Source: Clostridium sp. OM02-18AC (lineage in GTDB: Bacteria > Bacillota > Clostridia > Lachnospirales > Lachnospiraceae). Taken from it: a stretch of 64,000 nt of DNA. The stretch spans positions 1-64,000 of the forward strand of contig NZ_QULW01000006.1 of the NCBI RefSeq assembly GCF_003481825.1, read 5' to 3'. The translations under genes and the position numbers were made by a program. The notes under the pieces were generated by a model. It was not told the DNA's origin and did not search any database. It saw only the letters and a program-made list of their open reading frames with translations. The stretch's first letter is position 1, and each line of letters starts with the position of its first letter. This document shows positions 15,623 through 23,164 of this stretch, piece by piece.

Positions 15623-15904
15623 TCAATCGTTTTTCTCCGTTAGGAGAATATACAATCCATGCATGATGGAACCACCCTGCAATGCGGTATAAACATATCT
15701 GCTGACAGCATCCCATGCTTCGCCACAGAACTTTCCGTTCATCAGATGATAAAAATCATCCTGTTGCGGTGTCCTTTTCAAAAGAAAAGTATCTCCTGTC
15801 TTAAAACATGGACATGGTCCTGATTTTGGATCTGCCAGGTATTTTTCCTGCAGTTCAGGGAATACCTTTGTTTCCAGAACTGTTATTCTGCATTCATGCT
15901 GCAT
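15623..15904 (-). CDS. TIGR04076 family small protein, copy 2
   Basis: A 93-residue protein beginning MQHECRITVLETKVFPELQE. It has GPCPCFKTGDTF and KFCGEAWDAVSRYVYTALQG, followed by a hydrophobic GLYILLTE end. The layout parallels the protein at 10624-10932: same opening, paired Cys region, and a Cys-G-x-A-W block. It lies 15 bp after the HTH gene and 56 bp before the methyltransferase gene. The function of the family is unknown. Confidence 0.65.
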   Translation of the reverse strand: MQHECRITVLETKVFPELQEKYLADPKSGPCPCFKTGDTFLLKRTPQQDDFYHLMNGKFCGEAWDAVSRYVYTALQGGSIMHGLYILLTEKND

Positions 15905-15919
15905 AGACTCACCTCCGTC

Positions 15920-16132
15920 TTATATTTCTCGCTTCACATAGGTCAGCTCTACATCGTAACCAAGCTTTTCTAACATCTGCAGGAATGTGTTATTTACAAT
16001 TCCGTCTTTCTTTTTTATCAGGCGATTTACATAGGACGGCGTGGTTCCAACTTCTTCAGCCAGTTTTGCCTGCGTGGTCGCAGCTTCTATACATTTTACC
16101 TTTACATCGACCTCTATATTATTCTTCAGCAT
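15920..16132 (-). CDS. small XRE-type helix-turn-helix DNA-binding protein
   Basis: A 70-residue protein. The HTH is AATTQAKLAEEVGTTPSYVN followed by RLIKKKDGIVNN, ending in LEKLGYDVELTYVKREI. ATG 16132 is used because AGGTGGAG is just upstream; a GTG at 16171 would add 13 residues but lacks a ribosome binding site. It may regulate its own short operon with the TIGR04076 and methyltransferase genes. Its size suits a minimal Cro/CI-like repressor or antitoxin, but no toxin is visible. Confidence 0.65.
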   Translation of the reverse strand: MLKNNIEVDVKVKCIEAATTQAKLAEEVGTTPSYVNRLIKKKDGIVNNTFLQMLEKLGYDVELTYVKREI

Positions 16133-16317
16133 ACTCCACCTCGTTTGTTTTCTAGTTGAAATATATTTCACTGTAAGTGCAATTTATTATAACGCAGAAA
16201 TTGTTCTCTTTCAATTGTCGTTCCGCATTGTTTACAGTCCGAATTTTGAACGATTTTTTTAGAATCCACGCTTCTGCAAGCAGAGGGGCTGTGAAAAAAC
16301 ATAGCCTATAAAAAAGA

Positions 16318-16356
16318 AGGACCAAGGATTCATAATGAATCCAAGGTCCTCTTTTT
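16318..16356 (+). terminator. hairpin at the left end of the IS1182-like remnant
   Basis: AGGACCaaGGATTCAT pairs with ATGAATCCaaGGTCCT (14 of 16 pairs) and is followed by CTTTTTG. Hairpins like this often sit ahead of IS transposase genes and block read-through transcription. The GGGGCTGTGAAAAAA at about 16285 upstream resembles an IS1182-type end. Confidence 0.55.
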
Positions 16357-16375
16357 GTGTTAAAATTAATCTGCA

Positions 16376-17131
16376 ATGAAAAAAATAACATGCACTTATT
16401 CTAAACCCAAGCAGGCAGTTTTGCCAATACTAATTCAAGATTATCTGGCCATTTGTGATCCGGTGCTGACATTTGATCGATTTATGGGAGAAATCGATTT
16501 GGAGAAATACCTGAAGGAAATCCCGAAACATGAGGTGGGAAGACTTCGGTATAACCCGGTCAGTATGCTGAAAACAATCCTGTTCGGATTTATGACAAAT
16601 GGATATATCTCTCTTCGTAAGCTGGAAGACAGCTGCAAAGTGAATCTAAGGTTCATGTATCTGATGGATCATAAAGTCCCATCCTATCGGACTTTTGGAT
16701 ATTTTATCAATGAGATACTCAGCGATTCTATTGAGAAACTATTCTGTGATATCAATCAAAAAATTTTGAGAAAGAACATACGGACCTGCAACATTTATAT
16801 ATTGACGATTCTAAGTTTGAAGCCAACGCAAACAAGTATTCCTGGGTATGGAAGAAAGCGACTGAAAAATCCAGATACCGCCTGTTTGAGAAGATCACTT
16901 CCCTGTTTCAGGAAATTAATTTTGAGCTTCAATACACGGGGATAAAGTTTAGTATTAATACGGAATACTCGCCAGAATACTTAAAGGAAGCCGCATCGAA
17001 ATACGTAGAAATCTGGCAGTTGGATGAAACAACGTTTGTCGCTGGTAAAGGACATCGAAAGTCCGTCCAGCAGCGCCATTATGAAAAACTTAAGGAATAT
17101 CTGTCAAAGCTGAATGAAAGTCAACAAATTT
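16376..17131 (+). pseudogene. IS1182-family transposase remnant
   Basis: From the ATG at 16376 the frame encodes the N-terminal domain (QDYLAICDPVLTFDRFMGEI, RYNPVSMLKTILFGFMTNGY, SLRKLEDSCKVNLRFMYLMD). It slips near 16780 into another frame that continues with LYIDDSKFEANANKYSWVWK and KYVEIWQLDETTFVAGKGHR. The coding trace ends near 17131, so the DDE domain is only partly present. A frameshift plus a 3' truncation means the element is inactive. Confidence 0.75.
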
Positions 17132-17186
17132 ATGGGGTAAGGGGGAAATGCGCTTTTAGAGACTACTTCGTTTATAATTTTTTAGT

Positions 17187-17231
17187 CTAAAAGAGCGTGT
17201 AAAAAATGATTTCTCATTTTTTCACACGCCC
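17187..17231 (-). terminator. hairpin downstream of the DUF4300 gene
   Basis: GCGTGT (17195-17200) with an A-run and TGA pairs with TCA, a T-run and ACACGC (to 17229), giving a stem of about 15 bp with one mismatch and a TTTC loop. On the minus strand it is followed by CTCTTTTAG, so it can terminate the DUF4300 gene. It could also be a leftover IS end. Confidence 0.5.
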
Positions 17232-17256
17232 TTATATTGGCAGCAACACGCAGTCC

Positions 17257-18174
17257 TTAGCCGAGCGCGGAGCTTCCGCTATCCGGGTTTGGACGCCAGC
17301 CGTCCATGAGCTTGTCATTCTCCATGATAAAGGGAGTCGCCGTATCCTGTCCCCATGAGGTGTCATATTTTCCCATAAGATAATCGCTCAGTGCCGTTCG
17401 GTTCGCAAATCGCAGCAGCCGGTACGGCTCCTGAAAGGCAACTTTTTCTACAAAGTACAGCGTCCCGTCCTCCGCCGTCAAAAGTACGCCAACATGCCCG
17501 ACAAACAGCAGAGATTCCTCCTCAGTCGGCTTATCATGGAAGAATACCGTGATAAGGCGGATCCTTTCATTCTCCTGAAAAGTAACGCCGCGGGATGCCC
17601 ATTCTTCTTGTACAGTTTGCACATGGCGCGGTATTTCCGTGGTATTATTCGCCTTCATAGAGGAATACAGTGCGCGGAAATCCGCAAGGCTGCTTCCTCC
17701 CAACGCAGAGGGATCTGTTTTCAGCGTCTCCTCGTCCACAAACAGCACATCTTCACCGGCATTGATTTGAGAGTCTGCGCTCACAGAGAGGAAATCCCCA
17801 AACAGGCTCATGGCGGTGATCCGGCAGTTATAGCCCGGAAACGTCCCGTTCTTCGCCGTCCATTCGTCCTGCATGGTATAAGGGTCGTATTTCGTATACA
17901 GCAGCTCCGCTTCCTCAAAGCCATCCGTAAGCCATTCCTGCTTCACGATGTCATTAAAGTGATCCAAACGGCGGAAAAAGCCCTGAATACGCCCATCTGA
18001 CACGCCTGCGTCGGAGAGCAGCTCCTGCAAAAGCTCCCTCGAACCACTGTCGTTCAAGTTCGTGTATTCAATTTTTTCCAATGCCGGACGCTGCTCGGCT
18101 GCGCCGCAGCCTGCAAGTACGGCGGCAATAAGCACAACACATATAATAAAAGTGATTTCCCATCGTGATCTCAT
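17257..18174 (-). CDS. DUF4300 family lipoprotein
   Basis: A 305-residue protein. An N-terminal membrane segment (EITFIICVVLIAAVLAGCG) ends in a lipobox with Cys at about residue 23, so it is probably an outer-face lipoprotein. The body matches what I know of DUF4300: KIEYTNLNDSGSRELLQELL, a Cys-containing YNCRITAMSLFGDF, and a C-terminal VGHVGVLLTAEDGTLYFVEK. That last block recalls papain/NlpC-like folds with a Cys...His arrangement (inference only). It is monocistronic, with IS debris on one side and non-coding debris on the other. The function is unknown. Confidence 0.7.
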   Translation of the reverse strand: MRSRWEITFIICVVLIAAVLAGCGAAEQRPALEKIEYTNLNDSGSRELLQELLSDAGVSDGRIQGFFRRLDHFNDIVKQEWLTDGFEEAELLYTKYDPYTMQDEWTAKNGTFPGYNCRITAMSLFGDFLSVSADSQINAGEDVLFVDEETLKTDPSALGGSSLADFRALYSSMKANNTTEIPRHVQTVQEEWASRGVTFQENERIRLITVFFHDKPTEEESLLFVGHVGVLLTAEDGTLYFVEKVAFQEPYRLLRFANRTALSDYLMGKYDTSWGQDTATPFIMENDKLMDGWRPNPDSGSSALG

Positions 18175-18674
18175 AGTTCTAATCCATCCTTTCTTTGGCG
18201 ATTGCTCGATTTGCTGAGGTTATTATAGCACCGGATCATAAATCTTATGTTAAGATATACAAAGTGTTGCGGCTTTTGCAGCAAGCAACTTTCCTCACAT
18301 CTCCAGGTGTTCTGCCATGAGAAGCATTATCTGGTGCAGGCGGTGTGTAGGAGTATCGAAGCAACGAACAAAAAAGTAAACAGACAACTCATGAGTGGCG
18401 AGGATAAATGGCCATGCCTTCAATGATTGCTTTCAATCTGCACCCATCACGCTCGCATCGTCCGCAACCTGCTGGGCGAACTGGCGGAGAAGAACCTGCG
18501 GCTCAAACATCTTTTAGAGAAAGGTCAAAAGGTTCGGCAAGGAAGATGAACCGCATCCCTTTGCGACACCGCTTTCGAAAGATTACAGCTTCGCCCCTTA
18601 ACAAAGACTTTAAGTTAAATCTGTTATACTGCAGCAGTCCCCTCAAAAATACAGACAGGAGAAAAAATTGACCT
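18175..18674. other. 500-bp gene-free stretch with coding debris
   Basis: No intact gene. On the plus strand 18304-18426 reads QVFCHEKHYLVQAVCRSIEA and on to a TGA. Then 18448-18549 reads HARIVRNLLGELAEKNLRLK, continuing briefly to another TGA. Both look like fragments of former genes, possibly from a mobile element, but I cannot name them. The last 70 bases hold the 5' region of the CPBP protease gene. Confidence 0.4.
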
Positions 18675-19463
18675 ATGATGAAAAAAAGATATTTCGCTAT
18701 TCCCATTCTTGCAATCGCACTGCATTTTTTGCTGTCCAACCTGTTGTATTTCCTTGTGGAAAGACTTGTTTTGGATGTTTTTCATATCTCCCCACAGCAA
18801 TTTATGAAATACTCATATTGGGGCGAGATTCTGATTTACATCGTCCTTATCCTCGTATTCTTCACCCTCTATAAACTGCTTTGGAGGAAAGAGATAAGCG
18901 AACCGCGCACAGCGACAAATTTCAAAGATGTGCTCGGCAGTCTGGTCGTGGGATTTGGCATTTGCGGAATCTCCGGTCTTTGGATCATGCTGGCAGAGCA
19001 GCTTCCCTCGCTTCAAAAAAGCGTTGAGGCAATGAACGCCGGTGCTGAAAATATTGCCGGCGGAAATGCATTTGGAACATTTATGATTGCGGTGATCGCT
19101 GCACCTGTTGTAGAAGAAATTCTATTCCGCGGCATTGTACTTCGCTCCATACGGAAATTTGCCCCCGCTTGGGGCGCGATTCTAATATCATCCGTACTCT
19201 TCGGCGTTTATCACCTGAATATCGCGCAGGCTGTCTATGCCACCCTTATGGGCATTGCCGCAGGAATCCTTTACGAGAAGAAAAGGGACCTGTTGTTTCC
19301 CATCCTCGTGCATTTCGCAAACAACCTCATTACTATGCTGCAGGGCTTTGCGCCATCCGAAGTGAATGAACTGATCAGCATTTTTATTCTGATCATGATC
19401 GCTCCGGCAGGGTATATCGTCTGCCGCTCACTCCGACAGGACAAAAGAGCAGATAGCATGTAA
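18675..19463 (+). CDS. CPBP family intramembrane metalloprotease (Abi domain)
   Basis: A 262-residue protein with about seven or eight hydrophobic helices. The conserved CPBP motifs are in order: EEILFRGIVLRSI (EExxxR, about residue 156), FGVYHLNIAQ with its His, and HFANNLITML. These form the putative metal-dependent active site of CaaX prenyl-protease-like (Rce1-type) and bacteriocin-immunity proteins. Two ATGs in tandem (18675, 18678) follow AGGAG at a rather long distance. The neighbours give no substrate hint; bacteriocin self-immunity or membrane protein processing are family-level possibilities. Confidence 0.85.
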   Translation: MMKKRYFAIPILAIALHFLLSNLLYFLVERLVLDVFHISPQQFMKYSYWGEILIYIVLILVFFTLYKLLWRKEISEPRTATNFKDVLGSLVVGFGICGISGLWIMLAEQLPSLQKSVEAMNAGAENIAGGNAFGTFMIAVIAAPVVEEILFRGIVLRSIRKFAPAWGAILISSVLFGVYHLNIAQAVYATLMGIAAGILYEKKRDLLFPILVHFANNLITMLQGFAPSEVNELISIFILIMIAPAGYIVCRSLRQDKRADSM

Positions 19464-19472
19464 GGGGTTTCG

Positions 19473-19931
19473 ATGAGGCGAAACCCTGTGATTGCTGACC
19501 TGTTTCACCGCATGAAGTACATGGAACGCCGTGGAAGTGGTCTGCGCAAAATCGTCAGTGAAACTGAAAAGCTGCCTGGATACACAGCGGCATATAAGCC
19601 TGAATTTTCCTCAACAGCGACAGATTTCAGAGTCATCTTGAAAAATGTAAACTACAACATGTGCGGTGCTTCCGTACATGATGCCGCACATGATACAGCA
19701 CATGATGCCGCACATGATACATCTGTGATCAGCAAGCAAAACTTGCTATTGGAATTTTGTGCAGATCCTAAAAGTCGAGATGAAATGCAAGCATATATTG
19801 ATGTTTCCAGCCGTTCTCACTTCAGCAAATATTACCTCAAGCCTTTATTATCTTCTGGTAAACTTGAAATGATGTTTCCAGACAAACCCAAAAGCAAAAA
19901 CCAGAAATACACTACCGTTCATTCCAAATAA
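19473..19931 (+). pseudogene. C-terminal fragment of an AlbA_2/ATP-binding transcriptional regulator
   Basis: The frame begins RNPVIADLFHRMKYMERRGS, which is normally internal to COG2865-like proteins (AlbA_2 domain plus GHKL-like ATP-binding region) of 450-500 residues. It continues with a VHDAAHDTAHDAAHD repeat linker and a C-terminal winged-helix-like segment (DEMQAYIDVSSRSHFSKYYL). It opens only 9 bp after the CPBP stop with no good ribosome binding site, so the N-terminal two thirds appears deleted. A strong terminator follows. The remaining 152 residues might still be translated from the ATG at 19473. Confidence 0.65.
19674..19721 (+). repeat. 12-bp tandem repeat, four copies
   Basis: Units GTACATGATGCC, GCACATGATACA, GCACATGATGCC and GCACATGATACA stand head to tail in frame and encode the AHD(A/T) repeats of the linker. 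Related proteins carry VHD-type repeats at the same place, so copy number probably varies by slippage. Confidence 0.8.
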
Positions 19932-19934
19932 CCC

Positions 19935-19979
19935 AGAAGCAGGGCATTGGGGCTCATCTCCCATTGTCCTGCTTCTTTT
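19935..19979 (+). terminator. rho-independent terminator
   Basis: AGAAGCAGG (19935-19943) pairs with CCTGCTTCT (19968-19976), extended inward by CATTGGGG/CTCCCATTG, and is followed by TTTTC. It ends the truncated regulator transcript. Confidence 0.75.
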
Positions 19980-20281
19980 CATTCCTGTTCCTCCTTCCAA
20001 CGCTCCAGATGCCGTTTGCACAGGGCATCCGCTTCTCTCTCATCATCTTCCGTCACTTCCCGTTTTCCTTTGGTCAGTTCAATCTCCAGATAAGTCCGGT
20101 AATCATCGGCTAAGAGGTCGAACAGTTCCTTGGGAGTATGGCACACCTCGCCGGTGCAATAGTGAAAGTCCTGGTCAAATTCCACCCTTACACATCCGTG
20201 ACGGCTGATATAAACTTCGATGGTCTCGTCTGCGGCCAGGTAGTCCGCAAAAATCTCCAGCACCTTTTCAAAGGTCAGCAT
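19979..20281 (-). CDS. small acidic protein of unknown function
   Basis: A 100-residue protein (MLTFEKVLEIFADYLAADET...) with a charged C-terminus (EREADALCKRHLERWKEEQE). A good ribosome binding site (AGGAGTGAAAACAG before ATG) supports translation. I do not recognise a named family. Its composition and size resemble accessory proteins common on Lachnospiraceae mobile elements. It has no obvious operon partner: the next minus-strand gene upstream ends in its own terminator. Confidence 0.55.
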   Translation of the reverse strand: MLTFEKVLEIFADYLAADETIEVYISRHGCVRVEFDQDFHYCTGEVCHTPKELFDLLADDYRTYLEIELTKGKREVTEDDEREADALCKRHLERWKEEQE

Positions 20282-20360
20282 CTGTTTTCACTCCTTTGCT
20301 ACGCTTCTTATTCTACTCATATTATCCGGTACGGACAGGCAAAAGACAAGGATACAGACA

Positions 20361-20412
20361 AAAAGAAAAAGCGGAGGAAGGTGCGGCGAAGAAACGCCGT
20401 TCCTCCCTCCGC
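20361..20412 (-). terminator. rho-independent terminator
   Basis: On the minus strand GCGGAGGGAGG pairs with CCTTCCTCCGC (10 of 11), with an inner GGCG/CGCC, and is followed by TTTTTCTTTTT. It follows the small gene at 20433-20648. Confidence 0.8.
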
Positions 20413-20432
20413 AAATGGAGTATCTAGCCCTG

Positions 20433-20648
20433 TTATGAAAGTTTGGAGAGTTGGGTAAGGATTTCCTTCACACCCTCCCACAGTTGTTCCTGCCGCTGGG
20501 ATATATCCTCCAAGAAGGTCTTGCCTGCCTCCTGCAACACGCGGATCGAACCAAACTCCTGGTTCTCAAACACCTCCATCATCTGCCTTGACTGTCCACC
20601 ATGACTGCCCACATCGGTGTCATGGGTTTTCTGATTGAAATCCGTCAT
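20433..20648 (-). CDS. small protein with BRO-N-like segment, possibly truncated
   Basis: A 71-residue protein. ATG 20648 has AGGAGG 8 nt upstream; an earlier start at 20678 does not. Residues around VFENQEFGSIRVLQEAGK resemble the opening strand of BRO/antirepressor N-domains (FxNxEFGxVR). The sequence then passes into a helical LEDISQRQEQLWEGVKEILT tail, so most of a BRO-N domain is absent. It may be a phage or ICE antirepressor relic that is still expressed, given its intact ribosome binding site and terminator. The function is unknown. Confidence 0.45.
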   Translation of the reverse strand: MTDFNQKTHDTDVGSHGGQSRQMMEVFENQEFGSIRVLQEAGKTFLEDISQRQEQLWEGVKEILTQLSKLS

Positions 20649-20703
20649 ACCTGTTACCTCCTGCTCAAATTTCACCATCGGAATCAGATGATTTCAGGCA
20701 TAG

Positions 20704-20740
20704 AAAAAGCCCGGAAAATGGCGTATTTCCGGGCTTTTTT
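20704..20740 (-). terminator. bidirectional terminator after rpsI
   Basis: GCCCGGAAA (20709-20717) pairs with TTTCCGGGC (20726-20734), with A and T runs on the two sides, so it can act on both strands. It closes the rplM-rpsI operon. Confidence 0.85.
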
Positions 20741-20759
20741 AGCATTATTAAGCAGTCGA

Positions 20760-21149
20760 TTATCGCTTGCTGAACTGCGGAGCGCGACGAGCTGCTTTGA
20801 GACCGTACTTCTTTCTCTCTTTCATACGCGGGTCTCTGGTCAGGAAGCCTGCTTTTTTCAGAACCGGTCTGAAATCAGCGTCTGCCTGAAGCAGTGCTCT
20901 AGAGATACCGTGACGGATTGCACCAGCCTGGCCAGTGAAGCCGCCGCCGCGAACGTTAACCAGAACGTCGAACTTGTCAACGGTCTCGGTTGCTACTAAC
21001 GGCTGACGAACAACTACCTTTAAGGTCTCAAGACCAAGATACTGGTCGATGTCTCTCTTGTTGATGGTGATTTTACCGGTACCTGGTACCAGATATACTC
21101 TTGCGATAGATTTTTTTCTTCTACCTGTTCCGTAATATTTATTTGCCAT
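20760..21149 (-). CDS. rpsI: 30S ribosomal protein S9
   Basis: A 129-residue S9, close to the usual 130. It shows YYGTGRRKKSIARVYLVPG at the start, FTGQAGAIRHGISRALLQAD in the middle and the basic KYGLKAARRAPQFSKR tail that reaches the P-site tRNA in the small subunit. It follows rplM by 28 bp in the near-universal rplM-rpsI pair and is ended by a strong terminator. Confidence 0.97.
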   Translation of the reverse strand: MANKYYGTGRRKKSIARVYLVPGTGKITINKRDIDQYLGLETLKVVVRQPLVATETVDKFDVLVNVRGGGFTGQAGAIRHGISRALLQADADFRPVLKKAGFLTRDPRMKERKKYGLKAARRAPQFSKR

Positions 21150-21177
21150 GATAACTTCCTCCTTTCAGTACCTTTCC

Positions 21178-21612
21178 TTAGAATTTGATTTCCAGAGCTT
21201 CCGGCTTCTGAGCTGCCTGCTCATGATCCGGTCCTGCATATACATGAAGCTTGGTCATCATGCTTCTTCCTAAAGGTCCCTTCGGAAGCATACCCTTAAC
21301 AGCAAGCTCGATCACACGCTCCGGCTTCTTAGCCATCATCTCACGCAGAGTGGTCTCTTTCATACCACCTACGTAATCAGAGTGATGATAGTAGATCTTC
21401 TGATCTAACTTCTTACCGGTTACTTTGATCTGATCTGCATTAACAACGATCACATAATCGCCGCAGTCGATGTGCGGGGTGTAGATCGGTTTATTTTTAC
21501 CTCTTAATACTTTTGCTACTTCTGAAGCCAAACGTCCTAAAGTACATCCGGCAGCATCTACTACATACCATTTTCTCTCAATCGTCGCTGGACTAGCCAT
21601 AAAACTCTTCAT
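21178..21612 (-). CDS. rplM: 50S ribosomal protein L13
   Basis: A 144-residue L13 with MASPATIERKWYVVDAAGCT, TLGRLASEVAKVLRGKNKP and VKGMLPKGPLGRSMMTKLHV, all typical. An early-assembling 50S protein that often controls its own mRNA through a leader. ATG 21612 has CAGGAGG about 7 nt upstream. It is first gene of the rplM-rpsI unit, with its own promoter about 130 bp upstream and a structured leader between. Confidence 0.97.
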   Translation of the reverse strand: MKSFMASPATIERKWYVVDAAGCTLGRLASEVAKVLRGKNKPIYTPHIDCGDYVIVVNADQIKVTGKKLDQKIYYHHSDYVGGMKETTLREMMAKKPERVIELAVKGMLPKGPLGRSMMTKLHVYAGPDHEQAAQKPEALEIKF

Positions 21613-21659
21613 TGGTTAACCTCCTGTTAAACTATCTGTTCCTAACGGTCACTTACCGC

Positions 21660-21737
21660 AATTGTTTTGAAATGTATAGTAAAATGCCTATTCCGGGGCT
21701 TTGGCCTAAGCATTTCCACCTAACGTCACAGTTGTAT
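21660..21737 (-). ncRNA. candidate rplM (L13) leader
   Basis: The transcribed leader contains AAATGC and GCATTT arms (21682-21687 and 21710-21715 on the plus strand) enclosing a GC-rich internal pairing. It lies between a consensus promoter and the rplM ribosome binding site, where L13 autoregulatory leaders occur in Firmicutes. I cannot confirm the match to the known motif by eye. Confidence 0.35.
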
Positions 21738-21766
21738 ATTATATTATATCCGCCGTTTCATGTCAA
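21738..21766 (-). promoter_or_regulatory. sigma-A promoter of rplM-rpsI
   Basis: A perfect TTGACA (21766-21761), a 17-bp spacer and a perfect TATAAT (21743-21738) on the minus strand. This is a full-consensus promoter, fitting strong ribosomal protein expression. Confidence 0.9.
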
Positions 21767-21816
21767 GCGCTTTTTCCTTGATTTTACGTGATTTTGAAGG
21801 GTTTTCCACAGTTTTT

Positions 21817-23010
21817 TCAATTTTGCGGTGTGTTATCCACAAGCGGAAGGGCAGTTACCCACCGCAGAGCAGTTTCCTTTGCTGATGTTTCTTCTTCCTG
21901 GGCTCTATTTCCGGAGGGCTTTGCACATTTCGCACAATCTGGACGTTCCCCGCCGCTTTGCACCAATTTTCTCAGCGCCTCTGCCTCTTCTGGTGTAAAG
22001 CAGTCTCCAGTTTCCTTCTCCGTCTCTTTCAGCACATAGCGTCCATGAACATCCCCCGCCTGTAACCGCTCCGGCTTTTCCAGATCGGTCACATAGACTT
22101 TCTCAGCCCCATTCTGGAATGCATGATGGATATTTCTCCGGAGGATTCCATCCAGTTCTTCCTCCACGCAGCGAGTGAGCACGAAAAAGGCTGTCTTCTC
22201 ATCTTTTATATGGGACTGCAGAATATCATACTTCCAGTATTTGTTCTCCCGGTGATGCCAGTCCGGCAGTTCTTTCTGATATTCCATGCTGACCAGGGTC
22301 AGTCCTCTCGCCGGTGCCGTGCGTCCTGCTGCCTGGCGATCTCTTGCATCCAGAATTTCTTCCATGTGCTCCGGCGGGTACGCACCCATGCCAACTTCCA
22401 GAAGGGTTCCCGCAATGATGCGCACCATATTATAGAGGAATCCACTTCCTCTGATGCGGATGGTGATCATGTCATCCTGCTTTGTGATATCCAGACTGTA
22501 AATGGTACGCACCGTCTCTTCTGCCTGGGTCCGCACTGTACAAAAACTCTTAAAGTCATGTTCTCCGATCAGATAAGCAGCTGCCTGACGCATTTTCTCA
22601 AGATCCAGGTTAAAATAACAAAAATGAGCATATAATCGTTCTAACGGCATGGAAATTTTCCGGTTTAATACCTTGTATTCATAAGTTTTGGTGCAGTTTG
22701 CTTTCCGTGGATGCCAGTCTGCAGGCACCTCTTTTGAGCTCTGGACGCGGATATCTTCCGGCAGACGCTGGTTGAGCGCAAAGCAGATTTTATCTGCCGG
22801 CATGCGGTTTTCCGTGTCAAACACCGCTACATTTCCTCTTGCATGAACCCCGGAGTCGGTCCGGCTCGCACCGATCACAGAAATGGGTTCTTTTAACAGC
22901 GCTGTCAGTTCCCGGTTCAGCACTTCTTCTATGGTAATACCGTTTGGCTGCAGCTGCCAGCCACGATACGCGGTGCCGTCATAAGCGACCACCAGTTTTA
23001 CTCGTTTCAT
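21817..23010 (-). CDS. truA: tRNA pseudouridine(38-40) synthase TruA with long C-terminal extension
   Basis: A 397-residue protein. Residues 1 to about 245 are a normal TruA: VVAYDGTAYRGWQLQPNG, the catalytic Asp in GASRTDSGVHARGNVA, FYNMVRIIAGTLLEVG and the closing GLTLVSMEY. It makes pseudouridine in the tRNA anticodon arm. About 150 further residues follow (WKYDILQSHIKDEKTAFFVL..., a CAKC near residue 365), which ordinary TruA lacks. I do not recognise the extension. It sits between ecfT and rplM as in many Firmicutes, but a terminator separates it from ecfT. Confidence 0.93.
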   Translation of the reverse strand: MKRVKLVVAYDGTAYRGWQLQPNGITIEEVLNRELTALLKEPISVIGASRTDSGVHARGNVAVFDTENRMPADKICFALNQRLPEDIRVQSSKEVPADWHPRKANCTKTYEYKVLNRKISMPLERLYAHFCYFNLDLEKMRQAAAYLIGEHDFKSFCTVRTQAEETVRTIYSLDITKQDDMITIRIRGSGFLYNMVRIIAGTLLEVGMGAYPPEHMEEILDARDRQAAGRTAPARGLTLVSMEYQKELPDWHHRENKYWKYDILQSHIKDEKTAFFVLTRCVEEELDGILRRNIHHAFQNGAEKVYVTDLEKPERLQAGDVHGRYVLKETEKETGDCFTPEEAEALRKLVQSGGERPDCAKCAKPSGNRAQEEETSAKETALRWVTALPLVDNTPQN

Positions 23011-23117
23011 ACGTTCCTCCAGGTAGCATTCATTTTTTAGCTTGCAACATGTATCTGTAAATTTCTAAAATCCGATTCGTAAAAGTGTCACATAAGAAGC
23101 ATCACATACAATGGCTG

Positions 23118-23160
23118 TAAATAGAAAATTGCTTTCCAAAAACGCAGGAAAGCAATCTTT
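23118..23160 (-). terminator. terminator between ecfT and truA
   Basis: ATTGCTTTCC (23128-23137) pairs with GGAAAGCAAT (23147-23156); on the minus strand TTTTC follows. It lies 5 bp after the ecfT stop and probably reduces read-through into truA. Confidence 0.65.
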
Positions 23161-23164
23161 TCAT

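Noticed and set aside
19674..19721. A CRISPR-like short repeat array
   Set aside because: The units are 12 bp, contiguous without spacers and in frame, encoding a protein linker repeat.
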